Positions 35,701-49,865 are shown, counted from the stretch's first letter. The stretch is 64,000 bases of DNA from Proteles cristata cristata (GCA_017311185.1 JAESUZ010000346.1:1194345-1258344); one strand, 5' to 3'. Notes: generated by a model from the sequence alone, not told the origin. Program-made: numbers and translations.

Positions 35701-38700
35701 AGATGGACCATTGTGCAGCCATAAAAACATATAACAAAGACATGACAGCAACAGGCAGAGTGCTTATGTCATAATTAAGGACATAATTAATTAATTAATG
35801 TACTTAATGGCAAGTAAAAAAAGTAAAATACCAATAGGTGATGGGGATGAAGAGTACACTTATCATGTTGCGCACTGAGCAATATATAGAATCGTGGAGC
35901 CACTAGACGGCACTCCTAAAACTAGCCACACTGTATGTTAACTGTACTGGAATTAAAACAATAAATCTTAATAAAAACAAAGGTAAAATACACAGCTACA
36001 GAGGACCCTTGAGCAACGCGGGTTTGAATCGTGTGGGTCCATTTATATGCATTTTTTGGATCAGTACAGTACTATAAATGCACTTTCTCTTCCTTACGAT
36101 TTTCTTAATAACGTTTCCTTTCCTCTAGCTTCCTTTACTGTAAGAATGTAGCATGCACCCATCTAACGTACGTAACGTGTTAATTTTCCTGCTATTGGTA
36201 AGGCTTCTGGTCAACAGTAGACTATTCGAAATTCACTTTCTGGGGGGTCAGAAGTTATACACGGATTTTTTTTAAATGTTTGTTTATTTTTGAGGGGGAA
36301 TGGGCAGAGAGAGAGAGAGATGGGGGAACAGAGTTGTGTAGCAGGCTCTGTGCTGACAGCAGTGAGCCCGACGGGCGGCTCAAACTCACAATCTGCGAGA
36401 TCATGACCTGAGCTGAAGTCGGACACTCAATCTACTGAGCCGCGGCAGGCCCCATATACATGGATTTTCAACTGTGGGCAGGGGGCAGTCAGCACCCCAA
36501 CGCGCGTGCGGTTTAAGGGTCATCTGTCTACATACACTGAATGATCTCAATTCTGTAAAAAACAAACAAACAAACAAACTATAATGAGATGCATAGAAAA
36601 ATACTAAGGGGTAGGAGTATGGGAAACATAAAAATGTCTTCATTCGATTTTCCTGTATTTTCCCAATTTTTCGACACGGACAGCATGTGTTACAGATGTG
36701 ATACAAATGGTTCAAAAGGAAGAAAGAGAAAGGGGAACAGCAGTGTCACCTTCGGGCTCCAGCAGCCTGGGGATGTGAAGGGCCTCGTGTGCGATGCGGA
36801 AGGCCTTCTCCAGGTTCTCCCGCATGGAGTCTTCCAGGGCCTGCTTCATGTCCACCAGGCTGGGGTCGATGGCCTTGATTACGGCCAGGAACGCCATCCC
36901 GCTTCTCCAGCTGCCCGCGAAGTCCTGCACCGCCACCCCATACCTGAAGCAGAGCGGCCGCGGCGGCCGTGATGCGGGTCAGGAAGTGAATCCCTGTCCC
37001 CCACAGTGAGGGTGTCCATGCGGCAGCCTCGCTGGCCTCCGAGCGGGGCCAGGAGCCGCCGGCGAGGACGCCTCTGGCCCGGAGTCCTGGGAACGCTATA
37101 CTCAACGCTCCATCTCCGTGTCCAGAGAAACAAAATAGAAAAGTGTGTGTTACACACGAGCTGGCAAAATGGGCCCAGATTCCCCAACACGTTAACAACA
37201 GCTCTACACAGTGCTCGCTTTTCAGTGATGGGCAAACTAGCAAATACGGGTGTGCGACAAAAATGGAGCCCGAAAGACCCCAAGTTCACCTCCCGGCCGC
37301 CCCACCCCCAGCCGGTGTGTTCCCAGGGCTACAAGTCACACGTTCTCTCCGGCCCTCAGACTCCTCAGTTGTAAAACGGGGACCACCTGGCTGTGACCTG
37401 TTGGCGGCTGTGATGGCGAAGCGGGAGATCTCACCCGGAAGAATGGCCGTGGCATAAGGTCAACCTAACACACGACATGGGGTAGCACACAGAAGCCACC
37501 AATTTTTATCTCATTATTCACACAAATCACACCACCAATTTAAAAGTGAGGGGCAAAGATAGTCAATACTGCCAGGCACCTGTTTCCTTTAGAGCCCGTC
37601 CCCTGAGAGGCCACCCAGCTTCCAGCTGGGGCCACGGAACTCTCTTACAAACTATTTTTATTTAGCAATTGTTTGCAATTCCCAAGAAGCTGTAGAAGCA
37701 GTAAGAGCGCTCCTCTGCCGTCCATCCGGCTTCCCCTGGCTTCCCCCTTACGTCACCGAGTGTACTGAGTGTGGCATCAAAGGCGGGACGCTGATGGTGC
37801 CACGAGCCTGGGAGCCGCAGACCTTGTTAGGATTGGGCTGTGTCATTCCCATGGGGTTGGTACGCAGCCCACACCACTTTGTTAAGTACAGACCCTGTGG
37901 TGGCCACCGCTGCCACGATGGAGACACAGGACTGTCCCATGATCCCACGGACACATCCTCTCCGTGATGGTCACCCTACCTCCTGGCAATGGGGTTTCTT
38001 TGGGGTGATTTATTTGTAAACCCCGTCTAATGGATGTTTACATTAATCCACTCTATCATGCTCAGCCTCTCAGTCAAAATCCAAACATCCAACTCTTTCT
38101 TTTTTCTTTCATGTTTTATCTCCATATACTGGGGACAAAGGACCCGATGTGTGAGGGGTCATTAAGCGCTGGTAACGTGCAAGGTGCTTTCCTGAGCTCA
38201 CTCCACTTCACCCTAACTCTCCTGGGAGCAGGCGGTGATAAGTTACCGACGCACAGGCATGGCTGTGATGTACCATGCAGACGTGGCAGAGCCGGGTGGC
38301 CCCTCGTCGGGTGTGGCTCTCACTGCATGTGGCCTAGCTTCCCAGCTGTCCCCGCTGCAGCCCAGGGTCCCAGAGGCTGTCAGCTGGCTGCCAGTAAGAG
38401 ACCTGATACAAAACTGCCGAGAGCCCTGGCCTGCTAGTGTGGAGGTCACACCACGTCACAGCCTTGTTATCAGGGGTTAGCAGGTGCAGAGCCTGAAAGA
38501 CACCCTGAAGCTTAGCAATCAGAACGTACATGTTATAAGGATCCAAAAACCCATCCTATTTTGGAATTTACGGGGGGGAAAGCCCCTTTGATTCGTATTC
38601 AAATTCTCCTGTTAGTTTTCTGCAAACCACTCTGCAGATACAGCTTTGCGTGTGCAGAAACTGAAAATGCACAGCACTCCCTGCTCTCAGAGTCTATATG

Positions 38701-39371
38701 AAGTGTCGGGCACATAAGTTAATACTATGCTGGTGCCCTCATCCTCTGCCATCTCCCAGGGAAGCCCCCCTCCCTCTGCCTGACGACAGCATGGGGGTGG
38801 GGGCAGGGAGTGACGGCTTACTTCCTCGTTTTCCTCTGCACCCATGCCAGCAGGGTCCTGATGGCCCTCCTCTGATCCTTCACCGATATCGCCACGCTCC
38901 TCTCCGCGGTGGGTGTGGGTGGGAAGGAAGAGTCTGAATCTGTGCCCGCCGAGCCAGGTGACAGGCTGGAAGATGGAGAGTTCCTGCTGAGATTGCCCGT
39001 GAGCTCCTTAATCTGGAAGGAAAATGGCTCTTCAGATCCCAGACCCAGGCCACCAGGCGAAGCGTTAGAGATCTTACCGGTAAGAATGGCCCTGGCATGA
39101 GGTCAACCTAATGAGCGACACAGGGCAGCACACAAGCCGTCAATGATCTCATCGTTCACATAAATCACACTGATGATTGTGTGATTGTCACACTAACAAG
39201 CCGCACGTGAGGGTCCAGCTCACGTAGAACTGGGTCTCCACCCGGGCAGAAGAGGCTTCTGGATGGCCGTGTGGTGGCCGGACCGTTTCGTGTGGCTTGT
39301 GGTGCCTGCAGACACCTCGCTGGGAAGGTCACCACTTTCCAGAATCTCTCTGTTTTGTGATTTGGCCGCGT

Positions 39372-39421
<50 letters not shown>

Positions 39422-42400
39422 TCACGCAAGGTCTCCCTGGACAGGTTCCACCTACCCCTTTCCTCTTGTTCCTGTCAGCCCAGAATGCACGATGCTGTTT
39501 CAAGCCTCATGAGGCCTAAGTGTGTCCTGGTCCCGCTGCCTACGTGTTCCTTCCCTCCGTCACCAAATCCCCGGCTCCTCAAAATGTGGCTCCTACCACA
39601 TGGCCCTTGTGAGAAACGCAGAATCCCAGGCCCTTCCCCAGACGCACAGCATCATAGTCTGCATTTCAGCACCACCCCCAGGGAGTCTGCATGCCCAGCA
39701 AAGTCAGCAAACTGGTCTAACACACTCCTACTTATCCTTCAAAACCCAGCTCTGGTGTCACTTCCTCCAGGAAGTCTTCCTCACTCCCCTCCCTCCTCTG
39801 GGATAGGTGCTCCCGCTTTGGATTCTGACAACACTCTGCACACAGCCTGACCATAACCTTCAGCCACAAGGCTCCATACATGGGACTGTCTTGTCCATGA
39901 CCCCATAGAGTCAGAACTTGATGTGTACAGAGCCCAACACATAGGAGAAACTCAACAGACATTTACGGGATGGATGGATGGATGGATGGATGGATGGATG
40001 GATTTAAGGCCATGACTTTTCACACAGAATATTTCCAGCATCTGTCTGAGGGTTTAATAACAAACATTAGTAACCGAAGCCTGTATTTAACACTGTACAG
40101 TTGACAGAGGGCTTTCCCACGGGGCTGACCACTGCTCCCGTTTCACAGATGTGGAAACTGAGGCTCAGAGAGACAGCCTTTGGTTGTTTTAAGCTCAAGG
40201 CTCACATAGAACTGAATCTATTGTCCCTACACCTTATTTGTGCACACCTCCGGCAAGTCACCTTGCTGCAGGTCATTTTTACTCGTAGGAGGACAACTAA
40301 ATAATAAGCCATGATTTTCTATTTCAGAAGATGCGATTCCTTACTCCCTCCTCTTCAGGGATAAGAACTCAAGTTTGTTTGTTTTTTTTAATTTGATTTT
40401 TTGTTGAGAGAGAGACAGAGTGTGAGTGGGGGAGGGGCAGAGAGAGAGGGAGACAGACTCCGAAGCGGGCTCCAGGCTCTGAGCTGTCAGTGCAGAGCCC
40501 GACATGGGGCTCGAACTCAAGGACCGTGAGATTATGACCTGAGCCATCGTCAGACGCTTAACCAACCGAGCCACCCAGATACCCCTGAACTCGAGCAGTT
40601 TTAAATACCACCTTCAAACACCAGCCACAGATCCTGGGTTTCCCTATAGAATCTGCATTTCTGAACAGAGGCTGAAGCCGCCAAGGACGGAGAGCACACA
40701 GCGGCCCGGCACGGATGCCTCTTTCTACCCCTATCTTTCATTCCAGCTCTTTAATTTACATCTGCTGCGCATGAGTCATTTTAGGAAAGTAACTCCAAGT
40801 TCAATTTTTGATCACAAGTAACTCCCCAGTTTTTGTGACACTTTAGAACAAAATTATTTTCTGAAGCAAATATTAGCTCTCTAAGTCCCAAGAGGATGGC
40901 TAGACTCTTCTGGAGAACAGAGCTCAGGTCACTATTAAAATCACGGGGACTTTGGCAGCCGCATTTCTCTGGTTCTTTTGCAAGAAACAGAGAAGTCAAA
41001 TTCTATCAGAAGCAGGGCCTCCCAGACTCCCTCGGTCTGGCCTCACTCTGCCCTGCTGGCATGAGGCAGGCTCTAGGAGATCGTGGCTGTGTGTTACGGA
41101 AAGGAAGTTACCTGGAAGAAGAGAATAATGTTCCACACCAGCCCGAGAACCAACGAGGGGTTGCCGTCTGCTATTTCGGCTGCGTCGATGCTAACCAGCT
41201 TTACCTGGGGAGAAGCAATGTGAGCTTAGCTGGGCTGCTCAAGCAGGTTGTAACCGGTTGTTTTCTGACGCCCTCATGGACCTATCTCCTTCTCCCCTGT
41301 ATCGCCCAGTGCTGCCCACGGCCACCTTCAGGACCCCAGCGTGCAAAACAAATGTAAGTGCGTTTAATGAACACATGCATTGTATCTACCACGTGCCAAG
41401 CCTTGTCTAAGCTCCTTGTAAGGATGAATTCGGTCGGACCCACAGCAAGCCCACAATGTAGGTACTTCTATTATCCCGACATTTCAGGGAAGGAAATGTC
41501 ACAGAGGCCACATGTAACATGGCAGGGACACACATCCAGGGAAGGTCTGTCTGTCTGCTGCACTACCACTGCCAAACCCAGATGCAACACGTTTCTGGAC
41601 AAATGGAGAACACCGACCTAACCAATCGTGGACCATGATGGATAATTACCCGCTGCTAGTTACAAACAGTGCGTTGGGATAAGGCTTACACCCTGATTAA
41701 ATTACATCCTGGTTAAATGCATCTATTATAGAAACTCTTAGGGGATTCCCGGTTTATTTAACTACATTCTGACCACAGGCTGATGCTTTGGTGAGTTCCT
41801 AAGGCGTTCGTTCTCAACGTGTGTTCCCTGGGCCAAGGGTTAGCAGCACTGCCCAGGATTTGGTTAGACTGCAAATTCTCTCCTAGTCCTGCGGAATCAG
41901 GAAGCCCCAGAGTGGAGCCCAGCCACGTGCATCTGAACCAGCGAGGTGATTCTTTTTTTTTTTTTTTTTAATATTTTTATTTATTTCTAGGAGAAAGAGA
42001 GAGACAGCGTGAGCAGGGAAGGGTCAGAGAGAGAGTGAGTCACAGACTGAAACAGGCTCCAGGCTCTGAACTGGCAGTCAGCACAGAGCCCGACGCGGGG
42101 CTCGAACCCACGAACCGCGAGATCATGACCTAAGCGAAAGCAGGACGCTTAACCGACTAAGCCACCCAGGCGCCCCCCAGCGAGGTGATTCTGATGTACA
42201 CACTCAGGTTCGAGGACCGCTGGCCAAGTCGTCATTTTCTCCCGCAAACAGGATCTCAGGACACAGATCAGGTGTCTGCGCCCGTCTTCTGGAAAGGGCT
42301 GGGGGATACACGCTTGAGAGCTGGAGACATAACGCTTGCTTCTTTCTTCACAGCTCCTTTACAAAAGTGCAAATCCATTCTTTGGGGGAGGGAGGAAAAT

Positions 42401-45400
42401 TAACACAAGTCCAGGTAATGCTCTCAAATCCACCCTGCAAAATTCTGCCAGCACACTCCGGAAAGAAGCACGGGGCGAGTGTCCTGCACAAATATTCCTT
42501 CCTCCCTTTTCCTGGGGCCTTTTACAGACATTCCACACCGCTCTCAGATCTCACCCGCTCACCCTGATCGATAGGGCTGGTTTCCTGGTGGGGGAGAGAA
42601 ACCCCTGAGCTCCCCGGCTCTGGTCCATCTTGCAGAGAGTTTCTAACTCGGGCAGCAGGAGCTCATCACCGCAGGCTGCAGTGCGTTGTCAATATCGTGA
42701 ATAACACAGCTGATCGAATTCAGGTCCAGTGCTCCCTCCGCACACGTCAGGGGTGGCACCTGCCCATGCGATGCGTCACGCGCCATAGTGGCTTGCTGTC
42801 TCCTGCCCCCCTGCACAGACAGCCCCCTCCATTCGGTGGCTCACTGCACTCTTCCAACGCGGGCCGATCAAAGCGCTCAATGTGATCATCCGGGACTTCG
42901 CTCCTACCTGGAAGGAAGCCGAGCGTGCCTCTCTGAGCTGAGCTGTCGGGGAAGCGTTCCGAAGTGAGGAGATGACAGAGCCGCCTTGCAGGGAGGCACT
43001 GAGCAGGCTGGGGGACCAGCCCCAGCGGGTGACAGGGACCAGGCCTTCCTGAGTGAGCTGTGGGCTTCCCCAGCACCGGGGGAGGAGTATGGGGGACGGT
43101 CCCACCTGCACTGCCCGCCACCCTGGCCGTTCCCCAGCGGCCGGCCCCCAGCTTCCACTCCTGAGGGCTCAGTGCTCCCCTCTGTGCCCCTGGTGTGACA
43201 GGACATGCAGCGTCCTGCCCTGTGAGGCCTCCGCCACCAGGCTGGAGGCTCCTTAACGGTGCAGATGTGCATCTAATGCGGCTGTGTCCCCAGCGCCGAG
43301 CGCACCCCCAGGTCCGCAGAAGACGCTCGGTACACGTGCCCCGCGGGGCTGCTGGAAGCACCCACCACCTACGTGGGTGGTTCCGACAAACGCAGTGGGG
43401 GAGTGTTGCTCAGGGTCCAGGCCCATCCAGCCGAGGCGGCTGGTAGAGCCGGAAGCACTTGGGAGTGGACCCGGCCCCGCCGGGAGGATGAATAAATAAC
43501 CCCAGGCCGCTGTTCCAAGGCCCTAGGTTGTCACCAAAACAGAGCTCCTTTGGGACATGGGGGCGGGGGGGACGCTGCTTAGAAGAGTCCCGCCCAGCGC
43601 TCCTCCAGGAGCAGAGCGCAGGGGGCCAGAGCAGGTGCGATCGTGTGGAGTCCTCACCCTGGGCCGCGGCTGAACTTGGCTGAACTCCACCCGGCCGGGC
43701 ACACTCAACCCTCAACAACACAGGGAGGCGCACTGTGGTTTTATCACTTCCGTTTTACAGACGGGGTAACCAAGCCTTGGGGTGCCTGCCTAACTTTCCC
43801 AGGTATGGCCAGGGACCCGCGCTCTAAACCGCCCCCGGAGCGCGGAGGAGGCCAAGGTGAGGCCACGTCCACAGACAGGCCAGCCGTTTTCACGAGATGT
43901 GATGGGATTTAAAACAACAACAGCTTTATTGAGATGGAACTCACATTCCCTTCACCCATTTAAGGCATGCCAGTCAATGGTTTCCAGCATTTTCACGGAG
44001 GTACGCGCCCATCACCACAATTTTAGAACATTTTCATCTCCGCAGTCATATGCTTTAGCTGTCACCCCCGCCCCCTCCCCCCCCAACCCCTAAGCAGCCA
44101 CACGTCTATTTTCTGACCCGAGATTTCCCAGTGCTGGACTCTTCGTAGGAATGGAATCAAAGAATAAGTGGTCCTTTGTGCCACTTCCTTCACTTAGAGT
44201 AACGTTAAGATTCAACCATGTTGGAGCCCGTGTCAGTGCTTCTTTCTTTTTCATGGCTGAGTAATATTCCACCGAGGGGACAGCCACCCTATTGTTCACC
44301 CACTCACCTGCGGATGGACACCTGGGCTGCCTCCACCTTTTGGCTATGTGCACGATGCTGCTACGAGCTATACTGTGCTTTCTGGCGGCTGCCACCGTCT
44401 GGACTCCCTCCTGTGTCTGGGTCTTTCCCCCGCAGTATGGGAGGCGGAGCCCACTTCCTTCTTCAAAAGCCAAAAGTGCTTTCCCTCCCCCAGGGCATCA
44501 GTGGGGGGGCTCGTGGGGGCTCCTGGTGGCAGCCCAGGCCTTCGAATGTGAATGTGTGACACCAAGTGCTCATTCCCCGGTGGGGGGAGGTGACGTCCTT
44601 CTTCCAGAGGCAGCGGGGACAGTGGCAGAGGGAGGGGGGGTGCGCTGCGAGGAGGGGGGTCTGCAGGGGTCCTGATGCCGCGCATTCCTGGGTCCCCTCC
44701 CATATTCCCCAGTCGATCGAGGCATTCTGTGCGCTACTCGGCACCCTTTGAACAAATTCCTTTTCTGCTGCCATCGGCCAAGGTCAGCTTCGGCTGCTCC
44801 CCGTGAGAAACCCCGAGTGGATCACACATGCCAATGCATCGGGCGAGCCGAGAGGGCTTTTTACCCGGGTTAACTGGTGAAACGTAATGAGAGAGGAGCT
44901 CTGGAAATTTCGTCCCTGCTTGTTTGTGAAGGACGTGAAACAGAGCCGAACGCACAGAAAAAACTAATTTAAATCTAGAGAGTTACATCCAAGAAAGAAG
45001 AAATGTTGGGATGCTCTTCCCTGTCTCCTTTAGCCCTCTTCTCTGATATCCTATGTTCTGAGTGTCGCCCAGGTGGCAGCTCACGCGCCTACTATTCAAA
45101 GGGGTGAAGAAGCCAATGTCAGCTGCCAAGGGCCACGAGCCGGTGCGCTGGTCCACCCTTCCCACGGCTGGGCGTCCGTCCGAGCTGGCGTCTAGGGGGT
45201 CAGAGAGGGGCGGGCAGGGGGCCCGGGACCACGTCTCCAGCTGAAGGGCTACCTGAGTGCGTCCCATCGTGCTGAAACTTAGTTCGATTGTGCCCTTTTT
45301 GCGGGGTCCCCTTTGCACGCTTTCTCCTGTGACCGGCACCGAACTTCAAATTACGTCCCCTCCATCCCAAGAAAAGCACGTGCGTTTCGAATACTTACGT

Positions 45401-48400
45401 TGCTATCTTCCAAAAACTTAAGCGCTTTCGCTATGTTGTTCAAGCGGAAGATGCGGTGGGACGAGGGTTTGTACTCCTGCAGCTGATGGAACACAGAACA
45501 GAGCAAACGAGAAGTGAGCCGGATGAGACACTCGATGCCTGGTGCTGGGGGGGCGGGGGGGAGGGCTCTTTGTCTTTACCGTTTTCACATTAATCTCAAG
45601 AGAAAGTTAGGGGCTCGCAGCTGAAACCCGGCTTATTTATGGTTCTTGGGGCTTAACTCACTTGAGTCGGTGCACGGCGGGGGGGTGGGGGTGCCCAGGC
45701 AGGTTAAACAGGGGACGGATCTGTCAAGGTTCTGTCTCTGACCCGGCTCCTGACCTTGACAGCCCTGCCTCTCCAGAGACCTCCAGGGACGTGTTCCCGC
45801 CGCGCTGACCATTTTGTCAGGCAGGGAGCACGGGCCGGGGCGTCCCTGCAGCCGCTAAATCACCGGCAAGTCCCTCCTGGAGGTGCCAGATGTTTCTGTT
45901 TTCTGGCCGAGAGCTCTGTGGACAGTTATCCCAGGTGGGGGAGAGACACAGCCAGAGACAGCCAGGCAGAGACACAGAGAAGAGACAGAGACAGACAGAC
46001 TGGCAGAGAGAGCGATACTGAGACACAGAGACAGAGACAGAAATACAGACAGAAACAGAGAGATGGAGAGAGAGAAGAAAGAGACAGAGAGACACACACA
46101 GAGAGAGAAAGACAGGCAGAGAAAGAGAGGTGAGAGAAATACAGAAACAGATGGAGAGAGAGACAGTGACAAGAGACAGAGAGAGACAGGTAGGTAGAGA
46201 GAGAGAGATACAGATAGAAACAGAGAGGTGGAGAGATACACAAGAGATACAGAGGCAGAGAGACAGGCACACAGAGAGAGGAGAAAGAGAGAAAAAATAC
46301 AGAAACAGGTGGAGAGATAGACAAGAGAGACAGAGAGAGAGAGACAAGTAGGTAGAGAGGAGAGAGACATACAGACAGAAACAGAGATGGAGAGAAAGAC
46401 AGAAAGACAGGAGGTAAACAGGGAGAGAGGAGGGCACTTGCAGAAGCTAAAATCCTAACAACGGCAGTCGAATAGTCCAAGGAACCCCCCCCAGATTGAA
46501 GCACCCATCCAGATGGGTGGCCAGGTTGCAAAGCAGACCCGTGGGACCAGCCCCACCAGCAGTGAGCGGCCAGCCGGACTCTCGGTGAGCAGAGGCTTGT
46601 TCTGGGCGGGACTCTAGAAGCAGAGGCCGCCAGCGGAGGCCCGGCAAGGACTCGGCGTCTATCAGCCAGGGACCCCGGCAATGAAGTGGGAGCTTGTGTT
46701 GCTAGAACACAGAGAATGAGCCCCGATGCACTTGCTCCGGGAGCCGTCTGGGGGCTGGGCTGCCGGCTCACCGTGGGACCTGCTAAGAACCCAAAACTAT
46801 TTTTACGGTCATGGGTCCACCTTTCAAGAGAGTCCATGGCATGGTTCCGCACGGTCCCCCGGAGCAGCTGGCTAACAGGCACCTCCCATTCCGCCTTTGG
46901 GAGGGGGAAGACGGCAGGAGTTAGGGGGTGCGATGAGATTCCAGCTACATTAGACCTGAAAACTGGAGGGGCTCTTGACTTCACGCCTGTGGCCAGAACC
47001 GGATCTGGAGAGGTCCACACTGGCCGGGCCGTGGGCTGGTGGGGCTGGGACCCAGGCTGCGTCCTCACGTTAGCCGCAATGCTGGCTCACGGGTGCCACG
47101 TCTAATGTGGACTCTGGAGAAGGGTTTCTCGACATCGACACCACTGCATCTGGGCCGGGTCACTGCGCCCTCTCCATGGACATCTGGCAATACCTGGTGA
47201 CATTTTTGGCTGTCATACCTGAGGGTTGCTACTGGCACCCAGGAGGTAGAGACCACAACTGTGGTGCCCAAGACTGCAAATGTCGGACCCAAATGTCAGC
47301 AGTGTTGAGGTGGAGCGGCCCTGCTCTGGGAAGAGGGGGAGACAGGGCCAAGCTGCACAGGACAGACGTATGCCACGTGGAGAGGTACACGGGGGTCCCA
47401 AGTGCAATGACCTCAAGATGGGCTGGTTCAGCTCAATGTGGTTTATACAGCAGCCCCTCCTTGCCCACGGTTTCACCTTCCCGGGTCTGTTGTCCACCAT
47501 CAACTACGCCCCGAAGCAGATGATCCTCTTTCTGACGAGTGGTCAGAGAGTCAACGGTGGCCTCGCTCTACGTCACAGAGCCCACGTGACTCACCTCAAT
47601 TGACCTCATCACGTGGGCTTTTGATCCCCTCACGTTGTCGCAAGAAGATGGAGTACAGTGTTTTGAGAGAGACCATATTCATACAGCTTTTATTCCAGTG
47701 AATCGTTTTAATTCTTCTAATTTATTATTAGTGATTGTTGTTAATCTCTTAATGTGCCTAATTTAATTTTTTTTCAGTGTTTATTTTTGAGAGACAGAGA
47801 CAGAGTACAAGTAGGGGAAGGGCAGAGAGAGAGGGAGACACAGAATTCAAAGCAGGCTCCAGGCTCTGAGCTGTCAACACAGAGCCCGATATGGGGCTTG
47901 AACTCAAAACCGTGAGATCGTGACCTGAGCTGAAGTCGGCCGCTCAGCCGACTGAGCTGCCCAGGTACCCCTTAATGTGCCTAATTTATAAGTTGAACTT
48001 AATCACAGGGATGTATGTAGAGTGAAAAACAGTATATATGGGGCTCGCAGTTTCAGGCATCCACTGGGGGTCAGAATGTATCCCCCACAGATAAGAGGGA
48101 ATGACTATACTAATGAGAAGGTTCTAGAAGCCGGCAGTTGTAGTTTTAGCCTCCGGAGGATAAGGGAACTCAGTTGGTAAGATGCCTTTCTCCTCAATCT
48201 TCCTGATTCTTGGCTATCCTTCATGTTAATATAATGGCTGGAAGCTCAAGTTTAATGATCTGGTACCAGTCTTTACCCTTAAGAGACTTACAGAAAACAC
48301 TGGACATTTGTTTATTTACTTATTAAAGTATATTTACTTTATATTTTTTAAAAATGTTTTATTTATTTCTGAGAGAGACACAGCATGAGCAGAGGGTCAG

Positions 48401-49832
48401 AGAGAGAGGGAGACAGAATCCGAAGCAGGCTGTCAGAACAGAGCCCGACGCGGGGCTCGAACCCACAAACGGTGAGATCATGACCTGAGCCGAAGTTGGA
48501 TGCTTAACCGACTGAGCCACCCAGGCGCCCCTAAAGTATATTTACTTTAAAAAAAAAAACCAAGGAGGATACTACTTAGTTACACATGATTGTATCACTC
48601 CCGGTCACTGAGAAAGGAATGTCCCTTTACCTAAGTTTCTGGTCACAAGATCACACGTGGCCAGGTGTGTGTCCTACACACAGCTCTGTACTGAAAAGAG
48701 CCCTGAAGGCAGTGTCTGACTTTGCTTTCTATTTTGCCCTGATCCTTCCGTGACATACGTACCAGATTCCGCCCAGACAGGACTTCTAACAAAGCCATTA
48801 GGATCTTGCCATCTTGTATATCAACGAATAAATCTTTAACTTCTAGGGGTGGGTCGCACTGTGGAAGAAGGGGGTGGGGAGAAGCTGGTTAGTGACCCAT
48901 AGAATCCCTCAAACTGTTCCCGAGCTTCAATTCTCCTCCTCACCCCCAAAAGGGAAGACTTCCGGACATCCGATCTGTCTGCAGGCAGCCCCTGGGGGCG
49001 AGAGGGTGCCGGATAGTCAAGGAGAAGCAGACTCAGCACCAGAGCACCGCTCAAACGAGTGACCCTGGACGGCCTGGGGACCCGGAGATCTGAGACCCCC
49101 AAATGACATTATAGCCACGCTCCTCTTTAAGGGGAGAAATGACGGGCTTGTGTTGATGACAGCCCTCCATAGAAGAAAATAATGCCAGTAGGACTCATAT
49201 GAAATTACCCAGTGTAACCCCTTCCCTTTAGATGTGGGGAAACTGAGGCTCAGAGAGGCTAGGTGACACGCTCAGTAATTTGGTCAAATCGGCTCTTTGT
49301 ACGGTTAGTCCTGTTTCTTCACCAGGACTCACTGGCTGCCCACAGGTGTTGCCAGGATCCACACCACGATGGCATGACCCTGGGTCAGAGACCCTCTGGG
49401 CCTCAGGACACACAGCAGCGACCCCCCACCCCCCATCTCCACTACTGCTTTGTCTCTGGATGCACACGTTCCTGAGGCACCAGCTGATTCAGTGCAACTC
49501 CGGAGGTGGTGGGGTGCTTGGCAGAGGAAGCCAGGAAGGCAGCTAGTGTGGGTGACTTGGCTGGGGGGGGGAGGGGGAGGTCAGGAGAGGGGGAGAAACT
49601 TTGCGTCCCCACCAAGTGTGCAGGCCTGTTTGGAACTCACAGGTTGGGAGGCTGATTTAATCGGTACATGTTCACGCGTTCGTGTTTACTTACATGTTTA
49701 GCTACAAACATAATACACGATTATTGCTACAAATCAAACTAATTAAAATAGTATTAAAAAGTTAATCAGCATTCTTTTTTTTTATTTTAGAGAGGGGTGG
49801 GGGGAGAGGGCCAGAGGGAGAGAGAAAGAGAC

Positions 49833-49865
<33 letters not shown>

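Larger units (their letters stand above)
34898..36749 (-). other. CLMN: CLMN intron 7
   Basis: 1,852 bp. Contains a SINE, an old L1 3' fragment (35491-35985) and a Tigger2-like DNA transposon interrupted by another SINE (36000-36530). Confidence 0.85.
36944..38821 (-). other. CLMN: CLMN intron 6
   Basis: 1,878 bp without SINEs. Contains MIR-like pieces (37310-37400 and 38150-38320) and one copy of a segment that recurs in intron 5 (37415-37541). The rest is unique. Confidence 0.85.
39013..41111 (-). other. CLMN: CLMN intron 5
   Basis: 2,099 bp. Contains the second copy of the intron 6 segment (39056-39178), a (CA)n, a MER5A/MER20-like fragment, an L2 3' end, a (GGAT)n, a MIR and one SINE. 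Confidence 0.85.
41205..45398 (-). other. CLMN: CLMN intron 4
   Basis: 4,194 bp. Contains a MIR (41375-41560), a MER5A-like element split by a SINE (41808-42240), a MIR (43730-43830) and an old L1 3' segment (43905-44440). The rest is GC-rich unique sequence (42400-43700 and 44450-45390). Confidence 0.85.
45483..48762 (-). other. CLMN: CLMN intron 3
   Basis: 3,280 bp. A purine-rich low-complexity tract (45930-46420) is followed by unique sequence, a hAT-like MER fragment and a Tigger-like element carrying a SINE. A further SINE lies at 48342-48531. Confidence 0.85.

Noticed and set aside
45817..47068. Long reverse frames of Leu/Ser/Cys/Val
   Set aside because: Direct translation of the (TCTCTGTC) tract; low complexity, not protein.
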